Shown here: positions 63,259-64,000 of the stretch, one piece after another
Layout: every line of letters starts with the position of its first letter
Position numbering within the stretch: the stretch's first letter is position 1
Assembly: GCA_002368175.1 (NCBI GenBank)
Contig: AP018172.1
Span: 6,141,001 to 6,205,000, forward strand
Direction of reading: 5' to 3'
DNA from: Calothrix sp. NIES-2098
Lineage (GTDB): Bacteria > Cyanobacteriota > Cyanobacteriia > Cyanobacteriales > Nostocaceae
Length of the DNA stretch: 64,000 nucleotides
The notes under the pieces: generated by a model
Database searches by the model: none
What the model was told of the DNA's origin: nothing
The model's input: the letters and a program-made list of their open reading frames with translations, nothing else
Program-made: the position numbers and the translations under genes

Positions 63259-64000
63259 ATGAAACTTATTAATGCAGTTCAAAAAGTTATTCAGAACTTA
63301 GGCAACCACCAACTTGGTAAATGCAATATATGTGGGAATATTACTGCTTTTCTCTGTATTGATGTGCAAGCAGTTCGGAATAATATGTATTGCCCTTTTT
63401 GCCGCAGTTCATCACGTAAAAGGCACGTGGCAAAAATCATTATTCAAGAAGTTCTTAAACCTGGATCTACAATAGCTGAGATTCCCCAAACGCAGGAATT
63501 GAGTATTTATAATGCCGATGTCGATGATGCATTTTATCAAAAATTACATCATCACAACTTATATATCTGTTCTACATTTTCTCCCGAATTTAAACCTGGC
63601 TCAGAAATACGTCCTGGGGTATTTTGCCAAGATTTAGAACATTTAACCTTTGCCAATGAAACGTTTGATATTGCGATCACTGAAGATGTATTTGAACACG
63701 TCAGAAATCATCAACAGGGTTTACGAGAAGTACATCGGATTTTAAAACCGGGTGGCTACCATATTTTTACAGTTCCTTGTAACTTTGATAGAGAAACTAT
63801 TGTTCGTGTTGATACTTCTGGAAAAGAAGATATTCATCTCTTACCACCAGAATATCATGGTGATAAAATTCGCGGAAATATTCTAGCGTATCGAACATTT
63901 GGTATTGATATTTTTGATTTACTGAAAAAAGTTGGTTTTGAAACTAAAGTAGATTTTTCTAATTATCTGGATAGAAAAAATGGCATATTCGATAGCTACG
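63259..64000 (+). CDS. SAM-dependent methyltransferase (partial, runs off the window)
   Basis: From the ATG at 63259 the frame stays open to the window end (247 codons seen). The first 60 residues contain two cysteine pairs (CNICGN and CPFC) that look like a zinc ribbon. Then comes a methyltransferase-11-type core: FDIAITEDVFEHV, the REVHRILKPGGYHIFTVPC block and later KKVGFETKVDFSNY. The usual glycine-rich SAM loop is replaced by AEIPQTQEL. It begins about 90 bp after the hepC-like gene and may modify a sugar in the same polysaccharide. Confidence 0.85.
   Translation, partial: MKLINAVQKVIQNLGNHQLGKCNICGNITAFLCIDVQAVRNNMYCPFCRSSSRKRHVAKIIIQEVLKPGSTIAEIPQTQELSIYNADVDDAFYQKLHHHNLYICSTFSPEFKPGSEIRPGVFCQDLEHLTFANETFDIAITEDVFEHVRNHQQGLREVHRILKPGGYHIFTVPCNFDRETIVRVDTSGKEDIHLLPPEYHGDKIRGNILAYRTFGIDIFDLLKKVGFETKVDFSNYLDRKNGIFDSY

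Noticed and set aside
1..64000. CRISPR arrays, tRNA or rRNA genes
   Set aside because: No regularly spaced direct repeats of 25-40 bp were seen and no T-loop-like GGTTCRANTCC segment was found in the spacers.

Overview
The window comes from a filamentous, very probably heterocyst-forming cyanobacterium (Nostoc/Calothrix/Tolypothrix type). Evidence: many copies of the HIP1 octamer GCGATCGC, short tandem heptamer repeats of the kind known from Nostocales, a photosystem I gene (psaM), a valyl-tRNA synthetase carrying the cyanobacterial CAAD membrane domain, and a polysaccharide cluster resembling the heterocyst envelope (HEP) genes. I see no rRNA, no tRNA and no CRISPR array.

Layout. 1-5.1 kb: an isoaspartyl peptidase, convergent glmU, and a complete arsenic resistance block on the minus strand (arsR, acr3, arsC, arsI) with two matching ArsR-type operators. 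5.2-19.1 kb: housekeeping and signalling genes (HD-GYP response regulator, MnmD-like methyltransferase, rhodanese, PPP phosphatase, two M48 metalloproteases, DUF4330 and YdcF proteins, proA, RNase Z, two unknown proteins). 19.2-26.4 kb: valS with CAAD; a GxxExxY gene bounded by a 40-bp inverted repeat; an AmpG-like transporter with a GlcNAc-kinase-like gene; and a free-standing PheRS-like gene whose start looks frameshifted. 26.4-35 kb: FGGY sugar kinase, psaM, a TPR protein, an AT-rich flavoprotein, a YajQ-type protein, a DprA/LOG-like protein and a DRTGG phosphotransacetylase-like protein.

35.4-40 kb is AT-rich accessory DNA: a membrane pentapeptide-repeat/coiled-coil protein, a complete IS701-like element with both ends visible, and two orphan proteins. 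40.3-43.8 kb holds a glycolipid synthase candidate (mgdA-like) and dnaX, convergent on a shared terminator.

44.5-52.2 kb is the most interesting region. A small protein and a 1262-residue TPR-CHAT (caspase-like) protein share the same N-terminal domain and a short W-[DE]-Y motif. An HxlR regulator follows. Facing them is a minus-strand operon of three paralogous von Willebrand A proteins and a small helical protein. This may be a cyanobacterial conflict or stress-signalling module; the functional link between the two halves is inference.

52.6-64 kb: comB, then a polysaccharide synthesis and export block: a Wzc-like protein, two paralogous glycosyltransferases (one with an altered acidic motif), a HepA-like ABC exporter, a GT2 enzyme, a 1.2-kb AT-rich divergent control region, a HepC-like sugar transferase, and a methyltransferase running off the window end.
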